Shown here: positions 26,759 to 35,204 of the stretch, piece by piece
Numbering within the stretch: the first letter of the stretch is position 1
Layout: each line of letters starts with the position of its first letter
Source: Belnapia moabensis DSM 16746
Lineage (GTDB): Bacteria; Pseudomonadota; Alphaproteobacteria; Acetobacterales; Acetobacteraceae
Assembly (NCBI RefSeq): GCF_000745835.1
Contig: NZ_JQKB01000019.1
Location: forward strand, 33,181 to 97,180
DNA length: 64,000 bases
Direction: 5' to 3'
Notes under the pieces: generated by a model
Told to the model about the DNA's origin: nothing
Database searches by the model: none
What the model saw: the letters and a program-made list of their open reading frames with translations, nothing else
Made by a program: the position numbers and the translations under genes

Positions 26759-27985
26759 ATGAACGTCGTCGCCCGCGTCCCGTCCGACCTCTCGCATCTC
26801 GACCCGAGCGACCCAGCACTCTATCGGGATGAGACCTGGGGCCCGCTCTTCGCCCGGCTGCGGCGGGAGGAGCCGGTGCATTTCTGCGCCGACAGCCGCT
26901 TCGGCCCCTATTGGTCGCTCACCCGCTACAAGGACATCATGGCGGCGGAGGTGGACCATGCCACCTTCTCCTCCGAGGCCGGCGGCATCCAGCTCATCGA
27001 CCAACCGAAGGACATGGCGCGGCCGAGCTTCATCCGCATGGACCCGCCGAAGCATGACGAGCAGCGGAAGGTCGTCCAGCCCATCGTCGCCCCCGGCAAC
27101 CTCGCCAATATGGAGGTGCTGATCCGCGAGCGCACCCAGCGCGTGCTGGACGGGCTGCCGCGCAACGAGACCTTCGACTGGGTCGAGCGCGTCTCCATCG
27201 AGCTGACGACCATGATGCTGGCGACGCTCTTCGACTTCCCCTTCGAGCAACGCCAGAAGCTGACCTACTGGTCCGATGTGGCGATCTGCGACGTCAACGC
27301 TCCCGACCCGCTGGTCCCGACCGAAGAGGCGCGCTTCGCCGAGCTGAAGGTGATGGCGGAGACCATGGCCGCCCTCTTCAACGCCCGGCGCGACGCCCCG
27401 CCGCGCTTCGACCTGCTCTCCATGCTGGCCCACGACCCAGCGACGCGCGACATGCCGCTGCGCGAATTCATGGGCAACCTTGCCCTGCTCATCGTGGGCG
27501 GCAACGACACGACCCGCAACTCGATGACCGGCGGCTTGCTCGCACTGCACCAGAACCCGGCTGAATACCGGAAGCTCCGCGACGATCCCAGCCTGATCCC
27601 CAACATGGTGTCCGAGATCATCCGCTGGGCGACGCCCGTGATTCACATGCGCCGGACCGCGACCCGCGACGTGGAGGTCGGCGGCCGCACCATCCGTGCC
27701 GGGGACAAGGTCGCGATGTGGTACGTCTCCGGCAACCGCGACGAGGCGGCGATCGAGCAGCCGGACCGCTTTATTATCGACCGGCCGCGGGCACGCCAAC
27801 ACCTCTCCTTCGGCTTCGGCGTCCATCGCTGCGTCGGCAACCGCCTGGCCGAGTTGCAGCTCCGCATCCTGTGGGAGGAAATCCTGGCCCGTTTCCCGGT
27901 GATCGAGGTGCTTGGGCCGCCACGGCGGATCTACTCCAATTTTATCCACGGCATCGCGGCCCTGCCCGTGCGCATTCCCGCCTGA
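26759..27985 (+). CDS. Cytochrome P450
   Basis: 408 residues, normal bacterial length. I-helix oxygen-binding motif is LLIVGGNDTTRNSMTGG; ExxR is SEIIRWATP; the heme loop is LSFGFGVHRCVGNRLAE, with the axial cysteine near residue 360. DPPKHDEQRKVV and FSSEAGGIQLIDQPKDM resemble the CYP125/CYP142/CYP108-like soluble group used on terpenes, steroids and fatty acids in actinobacteria and alphaproteobacteria. GGGAGG lies 6 bases before ATG 26759. No ferredoxin or reductase gene lies near, so electron partners must come from elsewhere. Confidence 0.92.
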   Translation: MNVVARVPSDLSHLDPSDPALYRDETWGPLFARLRREEPVHFCADSRFGPYWSLTRYKDIMAAEVDHATFSSEAGGIQLIDQPKDMARPSFIRMDPPKHDEQRKVVQPIVAPGNLANMEVLIRERTQRVLDGLPRNETFDWVERVSIELTTMMLATLFDFPFEQRQKLTYWSDVAICDVNAPDPLVPTEEARFAELKVMAETMAALFNARRDAPPRFDLLSMLAHDPATRDMPLREFMGNLALLIVGGNDTTRNSMTGGLLALHQNPAEYRKLRDDPSLIPNMVSEIIRWATPVIHMRRTATRDVEVGGRTIRAGDKVAMWYVSGNRDEAAIEQPDRFIIDRPRARQHLSFGFGVHRCVGNRLAELQLRILWEEILARFPVIEVLGPPRRIYSNFIHGIAALPVRIPA

Positions 27986-28051
27986 CCCCGGCTTCACGGA
28001 GCGACCGGACGGGTCTAGGAATAGATAGCCACCTACGGAGAGGGAACGCCA

Positions 28052-28963
28052 ATGGGCATGCTGGATGGTAAGGTCGCCGTCGTCACCGGGTCGGGCGGCG
28101 GCGTCGGCCGGGAGATCGCCCTGCACATGGCGCAGGCCGGTGCCAAGGTCATCATCAACGATATCGGCGCCAGCCTGACCGGCGAGGGCCAGTCCGCCAC
28201 GCCGGCGCAGCAGACCAAGCAAATCATCGAGCAGCGCGGCGGCCAGGCTGAGATCAACACCGACAGCGTCGCCTCCTGGGAGAGCGCTGGCAAGATCGCC
28301 CAGTCGGCGCTCGATCATTTCGGACGCATCGACATCGTCGTGAACAATGCCGGCATCCTGCGCGACCAGATCTTTCACCGGATGACGCCCGAGGAGTGGA
28401 ACGCCGTCATCGACGTCCACCTCAATGGCTCCTTCTACATGTCGCGCCATGCGGCGACGCACTTCCGCAAGCAGGAGAGCGGCGCCTTCGTCCACATCAC
28501 CTCGACCTCGGGGCTTATCGGCAATTTCGGCCAGGCGAACTACTCGGCGGCGAAGCTCGGCATCGTGGCGCTGTCGAAGTCGATCGCGCTCGACATGAAG
28601 CGCTACAACGTGCGCTCCAACTGCCTCGCGCCCTTCGCCTGGAGCCGCATGACCAGCTCCATCCCCGCCGAGACGCCTGAGCAGAAGGCGCGGGTCGAGA
28701 AGATCATGCGCATGGGCCCGGAAAAGAATGCCCCGCTCGCCGTCTTCCTCGCCTCTGACGCGGCGAAGGAGGTCAACGGCCAGGTCTTCGCCCCGCGCAT
28801 GAACGAGCTCTTCCTGTTCAGCCAGAACCGGCCAATCCGCGGCATCCACAGCAGCGAGGGCTGGACGCCGGAGAGCCTGGCCGAGCATGCCCTGCCGGCG
28901 CTGAAGAGCTTCTTCGTCCCGCTCGAGCGCTCGGGCGAAGTGTTCAGCTGGGATCCGCTGTAA
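28052..28963 (+). CDS. Short-chain dehydrogenase/reductase (multifunctional-enzyme-2-like)
   Basis: 303 residues. NAD(P)-binding TGSGGGVGREIALHMAQAG, NNAG in VVNNAGILRD, catalytic Ser in HITSTSGLIGNFGQAN, and YSAAKLGIVALSK (Tyr, Lys). The length, C-terminal extension, and 'IFHRMTPEEWNAVIDVHLNG' resemble the dehydrogenase domain of peroxisomal multifunctional enzyme type 2, active on 3-hydroxyacyl-CoAs. GGAGAGGG lies upstream of ATG 28052. It follows a P450 by 66 bp, so a side-chain degradation role for steroid- or terpene-like acids is a reasonable inference. Confidence 0.88.
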   Translation: MGMLDGKVAVVTGSGGGVGREIALHMAQAGAKVIINDIGASLTGEGQSATPAQQTKQIIEQRGGQAEINTDSVASWESAGKIAQSALDHFGRIDIVVNNAGILRDQIFHRMTPEEWNAVIDVHLNGSFYMSRHAATHFRKQESGAFVHITSTSGLIGNFGQANYSAAKLGIVALSKSIALDMKRYNVRSNCLAPFAWSRMTSSIPAETPEQKARVEKIMRMGPEKNAPLAVFLASDAAKEVNGQVFAPRMNELFLFSQNRPIRGIHSSEGWTPESLAEHALPALKSFFVPLERSGEVFSWDPL

Positions 28964-29035
28964 GCGTCCCTGGATGCACGACACCTTCCGCGGCTCATGT
29001 CGCGGAAGGCTACCCTTGGGGATGAGGGAGAGGCC

Positions 29036-29866
29036 GTGACGCCTGAAAGCCTGATCCGCGGCCGCTACGGCCTCAAGCCCGAGGCGCCGTTGCCCTTCGC
29101 CCCGCCGGCGGAAGTAGCGCCCGCGCTCGCCGCCCTGCTCGACCGCCGCGTCACCCGGCGCTACGCCGCCGAGCCGGTGCCGGAGGCACTGCTGCACACC
29201 ATCCTCGCCGCCGCCCAGTCTGCGCCCAGCAAGTCCGACCTCCAGCAATACTCCATCATCCTGATCCAGAGCCCGGACAAAATCGCCCGCATCGCCGACT
29301 GGATCGGCAGTATGGACTGGATCAAGCAAGCCCCCGTCTTCCTGCTCTTTTGCGGCGATATCCGCCGCGGCCGCCGCGTCGCCGCACTGCATGGCCGCCG
29401 CTACGCCAACGACAATGTCGATACCTTCCTCAACGCCGCGGCCGATGCGGCGCTCGCCCTCGGCTTCACGGTGATGGCGGCGGAGGCGGCGGGGCTCGGC
29501 ACCTGCCCCATCTCCTATGTCCGCAACCATGTCGAGAAGATCGGGCCAATGTGTGCCCTGCCCGAGGGCGTCTTCCCCGTCGCTGGCCTGACGCTCGGCT
29601 GGCCCCAAGGGCCGCGCAACTGGCTGTCGCCCCGACTGCCGCAGGCGCTGGTCGTCCACCGCGAGACCTATGACGACAGCGGGCTGGAGGCCGCCTTGCC
29701 GGCCTATGACGCCGCCCGCCCGCCGGCGAAGCCGCGCTATCCGGAGATTCACGGCCCGAGGCCCGAAGGCTGCGGCTGGAGCGAGAATGCGGCCCGCCAG
29801 CTTTCCGTGCCGGAGCGCTTCGGCCTCCGCGCCTGGCTGAAGCTGCAAGGCCTCTCGCTTGACTGA
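29036..29866 (+). CDS. Nitroreductase family oxidoreductase
   Basis: 276 residues. FMN-dependent nitroreductase fold: RRVTRRYAAEPVPEALLHTI, AAQSAPSKSDLQQYSIILI, FLNAAADAALALGFTVMAAE, AAGLGTCPISYVRNHVEKIG. The set resembles the NfsA-like/flavin reductase group. I prefer GTG 29036, which has GGGAGAGG a few bases upstream, over ATG 28997, which has no ribosome binding site. The next gene overlaps by 8 bp, so it is translationally coupled. Substrate cannot be deduced. Confidence 0.85.
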   Translation: MTPESLIRGRYGLKPEAPLPFAPPAEVAPALAALLDRRVTRRYAAEPVPEALLHTILAAAQSAPSKSDLQQYSIILIQSPDKIARIADWIGSMDWIKQAPVFLLFCGDIRRGRRVAALHGRRYANDNVDTFLNAAADAALALGFTVMAAEAAGLGTCPISYVRNHVEKIGPMCALPEGVFPVAGLTLGWPQGPRNWLSPRLPQALVVHRETYDDSGLEAALPAYDAARPPAKPRYPEIHGPRPEGCGWSENAARQLSVPERFGLRAWLKLQGLSLD

Positions 29867-30533
29867 AGCCCCGACCGCCGACAATCCGGGCGGCGCCGAG
29901 GAGGCGAAGCGTGCTGCCCGCTCCGTCACCCCTCGCCACGCCGCGAGCCTCATCCTATGGCGCAATGGCGCGGCGGGGCCGGAGGTGCTGATGGGCCTTC
30001 GCCACGCATCGCACCGCTTCATGCCGAATGTGCTGGTCTTTCCCGGCGGCCGGGTCGACCGCGCCGATCATCGTGCCCCGGCGCTCGGCGAGCTGCCGCC
30101 CTTCACCCGCGCCTGCCTGGAGCGCCAGGCGCCACCGTCGCTGGCGCGGGCCATCGCCATCGCCGCCGCCCGCGAGCTTGAGGAGGAAACCGGCCTCGTC
30201 CTCGGCCGGAAGGAAGGGCAGCGCCTGTTGCCCGACCTCGCCACGCTCGACTATCTCTGCCGCGCCGTGACACCGCCCAACCGCTTCCGCCGCTTCAACG
30301 CCCGCTTCCTCATCGCGCCCGCCGAGGCCACCCATGGCGCGCTCCGCGGCAGCGGCGAGCTGCAGGAGTTGCGCTTCTTCGGCATTGAGGAAGCCTTCGG
30401 GCACAAAATCGCCAGCATCACGAGCAAGGTATTACGGGAGTTCGTCGGCTGGCTCGCCCTCACCCCCACAGAACGCGAAGCGCGGGAGTTGATCTGCTTC
30501 CGTGGAATGGATCACAGGTTGCCGGAGCGCTGA
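29859..30533 (+). CDS. NUDIX hydrolase (NUDT19-like)
   Basis: 224 residues. NUDIX domain with long insertion: LMGLRHASHRFMPNVLVFPGGRVD and the box AIAAARELEEETGLVLGRKEG. The spacing between GG (FPGG) and RELEEETG is about 50 residues, longer than in classical NUDIX boxes; this layout is known from the NUDT19-like (acyl-CoA hydrolase) branch. The start is TTG 29859, within the end of the nitroreductase gene. Convergent with the PAP2 gene, 21 bp apart. Confidence 0.85.
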   Translation: MTEAPTADNPGGAEEAKRAARSVTPRHAASLILWRNGAAGPEVLMGLRHASHRFMPNVLVFPGGRVDRADHRAPALGELPPFTRACLERQAPPSLARAIAIAAARELEEETGLVLGRKEGQRLLPDLATLDYLCRAVTPPNRFRRFNARFLIAPAEATHGALRGSGELQELRFFGIEEAFGHKIASITSKVLREFVGWLALTPTEREARELICFRGMDHRLPER

Positions 30534-30554
30534 CGCAGCGTCCTGTCGCAATCG

Positions 30555-31343
30555 TCAAGGCTGATCTGGATGCGATTGATCGGCCAGGACATGGCCGCTG
30601 CCTCTCACGCCCTGCGGCGGAGTGACCTCCTTTTCAATGGCTGTCACCACGATGAACTGCGCCCGCCGCGCGAGGACGCGCACGTCCTCGAACATGGTAG
30701 TAAACTGGTAAGCTAGCATGATCAGCGCGATGCCGAAGACAGTCGCATGCCGACGCTCTGCCCGCTCCGTGACGCGGATGGCAGCGTCCGTCAGGCCACG
30801 CCACCGGCCCACCAGTATGGTTGCAACTATGCCGATCGCGGCACCCGCCAGCAGGTCGCTCATGTAATGGAGTCCGGTATAGAGCCGCGGGAAGCAGACA
30901 ATGACGGCCGACCAGGCGAAGGCAGCCACACCGAGACGTCGGTCGGCCCGCCACAACGCGAAGGACAGCGCGAAGGATAGTGCCGCCGTGTCGCTGGGGA
31001 AGGAGCTCCAGTCCCGGAGGACATCGGCGGGCCGACCGATCGGCACGACGAAGTCGCTGATGGCATACAGTGGCCGGGGCCTGTTGGGACCGAGATTTTG
31101 GATCAGCCGGGACGCGACCAGCCCTGCGAAGCCGCCGAAGATGCCCTGAAGGAACAGGCGCCGTCCCTGCCCCGACCTTTGCGCTCCCAACCAGAGAGCG
31201 AAGAACGCCGCCACGATTGGCAGCATTTTGACCGAGTTGTAGAAGCAGATCTGGCCGATGAACTTATCGAGGATAACGGATTGACCGGCATATACATTGA
31301 CAGACTTCGTCACCAGCAGATCAAATCGTTCCATCATCGGCAC
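30555..31343 (-). CDS. PAP2-family phosphatase-like membrane protein, altered motif
   Basis: 262 residues with about five membrane helices. PAP2 motifs: QNLGPNRPRP (motif 1, arginine-proline pair but no clear lysine), SSFPSDTAALSFAL (motif 2, usually PSGH or PSDH) and PRLYTGLHYMSDLLAG (motif 3, with the nucleophilic histidine and aspartate). The motif-2 histidine is replaced by threonine. The family dephosphorylates lipid phosphates and undecaprenyl diphosphate at the membrane. The unusual motif may mean altered or lost activity. The C-terminal 50 residues (ARRAQFIVVTAIEKEVTPP) are polar and extend past the usual fold. ATG 31343 or 31334 are both possible. Confidence 0.8.
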   Translation of the reverse strand: MPMMERFDLLVTKSVNVYAGQSVILDKFIGQICFYNSVKMLPIVAAFFALWLGAQRSGQGRRLFLQGIFGGFAGLVASRLIQNLGPNRPRPLYAISDFVVPIGRPADVLRDWSSFPSDTAALSFALSFALWRADRRLGVAAFAWSAVIVCFPRLYTGLHYMSDLLAGAAIGIVATILVGRWRGLTDAAIRVTERAERRHATVFGIALIMLAYQFTTMFEDVRVLARRAQFIVVTAIEKEVTPPQGVRGSGHVLADQSHPDQP

Positions 31344-31511
31344 AGCACCTGGCGATCATAGTTGTTGCTGCCGCGGAAAATGACATAACGGTTAGATTAA
31401 GTTGACACACGTTATTCATATTTTGGTAACTTTGCCGGGACCCAAAGGCTGCTTTGGTGCCCTGACTCGCCGTCAATCGATGAAGCCTGGCCTTGGTGGA
31501 TGGAGCCTGGG
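31344..31511. promoter_or_regulatory. AT-rich upstream region of the PAP2 gene
   Basis: 168 bp between the PAP2 start and the end of the MBL gene, with one of the most AT-rich segments of the window (31375-31430). A consensus TTGACA is present on the plus strand at 31402-31407, with TAACTT 19 bp further on, although no plus-strand gene follows. On the minus strand, promoter boxes for the PAP2 gene are expected but not distinct. Confidence 0.4.
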
Positions 31512-32384
31512 CTAGACCGCCGTCCATTGCTCCCCGTCTCGCGCTGCTCGGCCCTCGCCTTCCAGCTTGAGGAGGTGGCTGAGCAGGCTGCGTCCCGCCG
31601 GTCCGACCAGCCGTGCATCGAGCGGCCCGTAGACCGGCGGCACCAGCTCCGCCGGCGTCGCCCGCCGGGCGGTCCGGAGCGCGGCCAGCACCTTCGCCTC
31701 CCGTTCCTCCCGATGAGCCTTGAGCGCGGCGAGGAAGGGCTTCGGGTCAGTGAGCGGCGCGCCATGGCCCGGCAGCAGCAGCCGGTCGTCCCGCGCCATC
31801 ACCCGGTCGAGGCTGCGCATGTAGTCCGCCATGTCGCCATCCGGCGGGCTGACCACGCTGGTGGACCAGCTCATCACATGGTCGGCGCTGAAGAGGATGC
31901 CGTTTCCCTCCAACGCGAAGCAGAGGTGGTTGGCGCAATGCCCCGGCGTGTGCAGCGCCCGGAGCCGCCAGCCCTCGCCCTCCAGCACCTCGTCATCGGC
32001 CAGCCGCACATCCGGGTGGAAGCCATGGTCGCCTCCCTCCCCGCCCGCCTCGGGCGGCGTCACATGGGGGCCGAAGCCATAGGTCATCGCCCCGGTCTGG
32101 GCGACCAGCGGCCGTGCCCCCGGCGAATGGTCGCGATGGGTATGGGTGACGATCACCCGGGTGATCCGCTCCCCCTCCGTCGCCCGCAGGATCGCCGCCA
32201 GATGCGCCTCGTCCTCCGGCCCGGGGTCCATCACCGCCACCTCCCCCTCGCCGATCAGGTAGGTATTGGTCCCGCGGAAGGTGAAGGCGCTGGGGTTGTT
32301 GCAGACCAGCCGCCGCACCCCCGGCGCGATGCGCTCCACCGCGCCATGGGCCAGCTCGTCCCGGGTCAGGAAGGGAATGCTCAT
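31512..32384 (-). CDS. MBL-fold metallo-hydrolase (LACTB2-like)
   Basis: 290 residues. Metallo-beta-lactamase fold: TFRGTNTYLIGEGEVAVMDPG, zinc motif THTHRDHSPGARPL (HxHxDH), second histidine in LHTPGHCANHLCF, aspartate in LFSADHVMSW, and final histidine in LLLPGHGAPL. The C-terminal helical domain (PPVYGPLDARLVGPAGRSLLSHLLKLEGEGR) is the winged-helix tail seen in LACTB2-like proteins. The long frame reading upstream to 33041 is antisense to the EamA gene. ATG 32384 overlaps the EamA stop by 4 bp. Members hydrolyse thioesters, lactones or act as endoribonucleases; specific role unknown. Confidence 0.88.
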   Translation of the reverse strand: MSIPFLTRDELAHGAVERIAPGVRRLVCNNPSAFTFRGTNTYLIGEGEVAVMDPGPEDEAHLAAILRATEGERITRVIVTHTHRDHSPGARPLVAQTGAMTYGFGPHVTPPEAGGEGGDHGFHPDVRLADDEVLEGEGWRLRALHTPGHCANHLCFALEGNGILFSADHVMSWSTSVVSPPDGDMADYMRSLDRVMARDDRLLLPGHGAPLTDPKPFLAALKAHREEREAKVLAALRTARRATPAELVPPVYGPLDARLVGPAGRSLLSHLLKLEGEGRAARDGEQWTAV

Positions 32385-33298
32385 GCTTGTCGCTCCTCCG
32401 GGACGGGGGCCGCCCTGCGGCGCACCAGCTCCCGATGGAGGATGTACAAGCCGGCGGCGACGATCAACACGCTCCCCGCCAGCATCGCCGGCCCGGGCAG
32501 GTCGCCGAAGGCGAGGAGGCCGAAGAGCATCGACCAGAGCAGCGCCGAGTAGGAGTAGGGCGCGAGCGCGGAGACCTGCGCGCTGGCCCAGGCCTCGGTC
32601 AGCAGCCACTGCGCCGCGCCGCCGACCAGCCCCATCAGGATGAGCAGCCCGAGTTCGAGCGGCGTCGGCGTCACCCAGAAAAAGGGCAGCAGGACGAGAG
32701 CGAAGCTGCCCATCAGCAGCGACTGCCAGAGAGTGATGGTGGTGGAGCTCTCCGTCGCCGAGAGCTGCCGCACCAGCAGCGTGGTCAGCGCCGAGAACAT
32801 CCCCTGCGCAACCGCGGTGGCGATGCCCATCACCGGCGCCCCCGCGACACCGCCTAGGGCGCCCTGCCCCGCCGCGATCACCAGCACGCCGCAGAAGCCG
32901 ATCCCCACCGCGGACCAACGATGGATGCCGACCTTCTCGCCAAGGAAGGGTATCGCCAGCATGGTGACGAAAAGCGGTTGGGTATAGCCGAGCGCCGTCT
33001 GCTCCGCGAGCGGTAGGAGGGTCAGCGCGAAGAAGCCGCAAGATTGGGCCGCGATGCCGCTCCCCGCCCGCATCGCATGCCCACCGAAGCGCCGCGTCCG
33101 CAGGGAGCCGAGGCCGGCGCCGGAGCGCATCAAGATCACCATCAGCACTGGCAGGGCGAAGACGCTGCGGAAGACCATCAGCTCCACCACCGGGATGCGC
33201 CCACCCAGCTCCTTTACCAAAACATTCATGGCCGTGAAGAGCGCATGCGAGGCGAGCATGCAGAGGGCGCCCCGCCGGATATCGTGCCGAAAGGCCAT
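32381..33298 (-). CDS. EamA/DMT-family transporter
   Basis: 305 residues and ten hydrophobic helices in two EamA halves (residues about 10-145 and 160-295), for example ALTLLPLAEQTALGYTQPLF in the first half and LTEAWASAQVSALAPYSYSA in the second. The latter segments line the family's transport path. The start is ATG 33298, overlapping the upstream transporter's stop by 1 bp (TGATG). Two tandem EamA genes plus an MBL hydrolase form one operon. Substrates in this superfamily include amino acids, nucleotides and drugs. Confidence 0.88.
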   Translation of the reverse strand: MAFRHDIRRGALCMLASHALFTAMNVLVKELGGRIPVVELMVFRSVFALPVLMVILMRSGAGLGSLRTRRFGGHAMRAGSGIAAQSCGFFALTLLPLAEQTALGYTQPLFVTMLAIPFLGEKVGIHRWSAVGIGFCGVLVIAAGQGALGGVAGAPVMGIATAVAQGMFSALTTLLVRQLSATESSTTITLWQSLLMGSFALVLLPFFWVTPTPLELGLLILMGLVGGAAQWLLTEAWASAQVSALAPYSYSALLWSMLFGLLAFGDLPGPAMLAGSVLIVAAGLYILHRELVRRRAAPVPEERQA

Positions 33299-34248
33299 CA
33301 GCCGCGCCCCGCAGCGCGTTCGGCCGCCCGCCGCACCCGCTCGCGGTGGACGTTGTAGAGCCCCGCGCCGATCACCACCGCCGCGCCGCCGAGCGTCGTC
33401 CAGGCCGGCACCTCGCCCCAGATCAGGAAGCCGAGGCCGATGCCCCAGATCAGCGGCGTATACTCGAAAGGCGCGATGGCCTGGATCGGCGCCAGGGCGA
33501 AGCCGCGCGCGAAGAGCATCTGTGCCACCGCATTGGCGATGCCGAAGGCGACCAGTGCCGCTATGCCGAACAGGCTCGGCACAAGAGGCGGCGGCCCGCC
33601 CGCCGGCCAGAGGAAGGGAAAAAGAAGCCCCAGCAGCCCCACCGGCACATGCGCCAGCAGCAGCCAGAAGGCGATGGCATGCGGCCCGTCCGTCCGCGTC
33701 AGCACCCGGGTCCAGATCCGCGTCAGCGCCATCACCGCCGTCGCCACCAGCAGAATGAGCGATTCGATCCGCCACAGCTCGCCCCCCGGCTGCAGCATGA
33801 AGAGCACGCCGCCGAAGCCGACCATGGTGCTGGTCCAGCGCCGCCAGCCGACCTTCTCGCCGAGCAGCGGGATCGCCAGTAGGGTCATCAGCAGCGGCGA
33901 GGCGCTGGCCACCGCATAGCTGTCGGCCAGGGAGACACCTGCGGCCCAGCAATAGTACCAAGTGATCGATACGCAGCAGTGCAGCAGGCTCCGCACCGCG
34001 AGCAGCCGCCGGTTGACCGGGATGAGCCCCCGCCCGCGTGCCAGAAGGAAGACCAGCAGCGCCCCGATCAGCCCGCGCCAGACCAGCGCCGCCGCCGGCC
34101 CGGTCTCCGGCATCACCCATTTCACCGTCGCATCGGCCAGCGAGACCACCCCGTAGCCGAGGCCGACCAGGACGAGGCCGCGCATCGCCTCCTCGCCGGT
34201 GGGCGCGGCGCGGAAGCTGGCCGCGAGCGGCAGGGACGCGGCGCGCAT
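33298..34248 (-). CDS. EamA/DMT-family transporter
   Basis: 316 residues. Ten-helix DMT carrier; first EamA repeat WVMPETGPAAALVWRGLIGA and SLADSYAVASASPLLMTLLA, second FARGFALAPIQAIAPFEYTP and LIWGIGLGFLIWGEVPAWTT. Clearly paralogous to the next gene downstream, sharing the ending GAGLYNVHRERVRR versus AAGLYILHRELVRR. ATG 34248 has AGGAGG eight bases upstream and is better than the TTG at 34284 or the internal ATG at 34149. First gene of the three-gene operon. Confidence 0.87.
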   Translation of the reverse strand: MRAASLPLAASFRAAPTGEEAMRGLVLVGLGYGVVSLADATVKWVMPETGPAAALVWRGLIGALLVFLLARGRGLIPVNRRLLAVRSLLHCCVSITWYYCWAAGVSLADSYAVASASPLLMTLLAIPLLGEKVGWRRWTSTMVGFGGVLFMLQPGGELWRIESLILLVATAVMALTRIWTRVLTRTDGPHAIAFWLLLAHVPVGLLGLLFPFLWPAGGPPPLVPSLFGIAALVAFGIANAVAQMLFARGFALAPIQAIAPFEYTPLIWGIGLGFLIWGEVPAWTTLGGAAVVIGAGLYNVHRERVRRAAERAAGRG

Positions 34249-34469
34249 CAGCCCGGCCTCCTGGGTCCGGAGGGAAGCGGGCAACAGGCAGGCTCCGACA
34301 CGGCAACTCCTTGCCGCCCCCGCGCAGGGCTGGGGCGGACGATCAGCGGAAGGACAAGCGGCGCCTTATCCCTCGTGGAATAACCGAAGATGCATGCTTC
34401 GCAAGACAGAACGGAATGCCGCCACGGCCGCGCCTTGTTTTCGCCGCGCCGAACCGTCAGAAGCGCGGC

Positions 34470-35204
34470 GTGGAACCCGCCGAATACGATCTGATGGATG
34501 CCGCCGAGCAGGACATGTGGTGGTACCGCGCCCTGCATGCCCATGCCATCGCCGCGCTGCATCCGGTGCCGGTCGGCGCTGGCGGCCTGCTGGATGCCGG
34601 CTGTGGTACCGGCGGTTTCCTGGCCCGGCTGCGCGCCGCCCGGCCTGGCCTCAAGGCCACCGGCCTCGAATACTTCGCCCCCGCCGCCGCCCGCGCCCGC
34701 GCCAAGGCCCGTGTCCCCGTCGCCATCGGCTCGGTGAACGCCATGCCCTTTGCCTCCGGCCGCTTCGGCGCCGTGGTGAGCCTCGACGTGCTCTGCCACG
34801 CCGCGGTGGAGCCCGGGCAGGCCTTGGCCGAAATGACGCGTATCCTGGCCCCCGGCGGCGTCCTCCTGCTGAACCTCCCCGCCTTCGACTGGCTGCGTTC
34901 CGCCCATGACCTCCGCGTGCGGAACGTCCGCCGCTTCACCGCCGCGGGGGTGCGGCACCTGCTGACGGCCGCCGGCTTCACCGCCATCCGCACCCGCTAC
35001 TGGAATGCGCTGCTGCTCCCGGTGATGGTCGCGCAGCGCAAGCTGCTGGCCCGCGCGCCCCACCATGGCTCCGATGTTGCCCCGTTTCCGCCTTGGCTCG
35101 ACCGTAGCTTGCACGCGGCGACGGTGCTGGAGCGCCAGCTGATGCGGCTCGGCATCCCCTTTCCCGCCGGCGGCTCCATTCTGGCCACCGCCATCCGCGC
35201 ATGA
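34470..35204 (+). CDS. Class I SAM-dependent methyltransferase
   Basis: 244 residues from GTG 34470. SAM-binding motif I is LLDAGCGTGGFLARLRAARPG; motif II and III are VVSLDVLCHAAVEPGQALAE and ILAPGGVLLLNLPAFDWLRS. EPAEYDLMDAAEQDMWWYRALHAH is the usual N-terminus of this group in alphaproteobacteria, so GTG 34470 seems better than ATG 34416, which would add 18 residues. The stop overlaps the following glycosyltransferase start (ATGA). With that gene and the membrane protein behind it, it forms a compact module, probably for modifying a lipid-linked sugar. Substrate is not known. Confidence 0.85.
   Translation: MEPAEYDLMDAAEQDMWWYRALHAHAIAALHPVPVGAGGLLDAGCGTGGFLARLRAARPGLKATGLEYFAPAAARARAKARVPVAIGSVNAMPFASGRFGAVVSLDVLCHAAVEPGQALAEMTRILAPGGVLLLNLPAFDWLRSAHDLRVRNVRRFTAAGVRHLLTAAGFTAIRTRYWNALLLPVMVAQRKLLARAPHHGSDVAPFPPWLDRSLHAATVLERQLMRLGIPFPAGGSILATAIRA

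Noticed and set aside
26693..30022. A 1109-codon open frame on the minus strand
   Set aside because: It is antisense to five well-supported plus-strand genes (hydrolase, P450, SDR, nitroreductase, NUDIX). Long antisense frames are normal at this GC content, and its translation has no family character.
33299..34306. N-terminal extension of the first EamA gene to 34306
   Set aside because: The extra residues are out-of-frame reading of the upstream EamA gene, which has its own AGGAGG and normal length.
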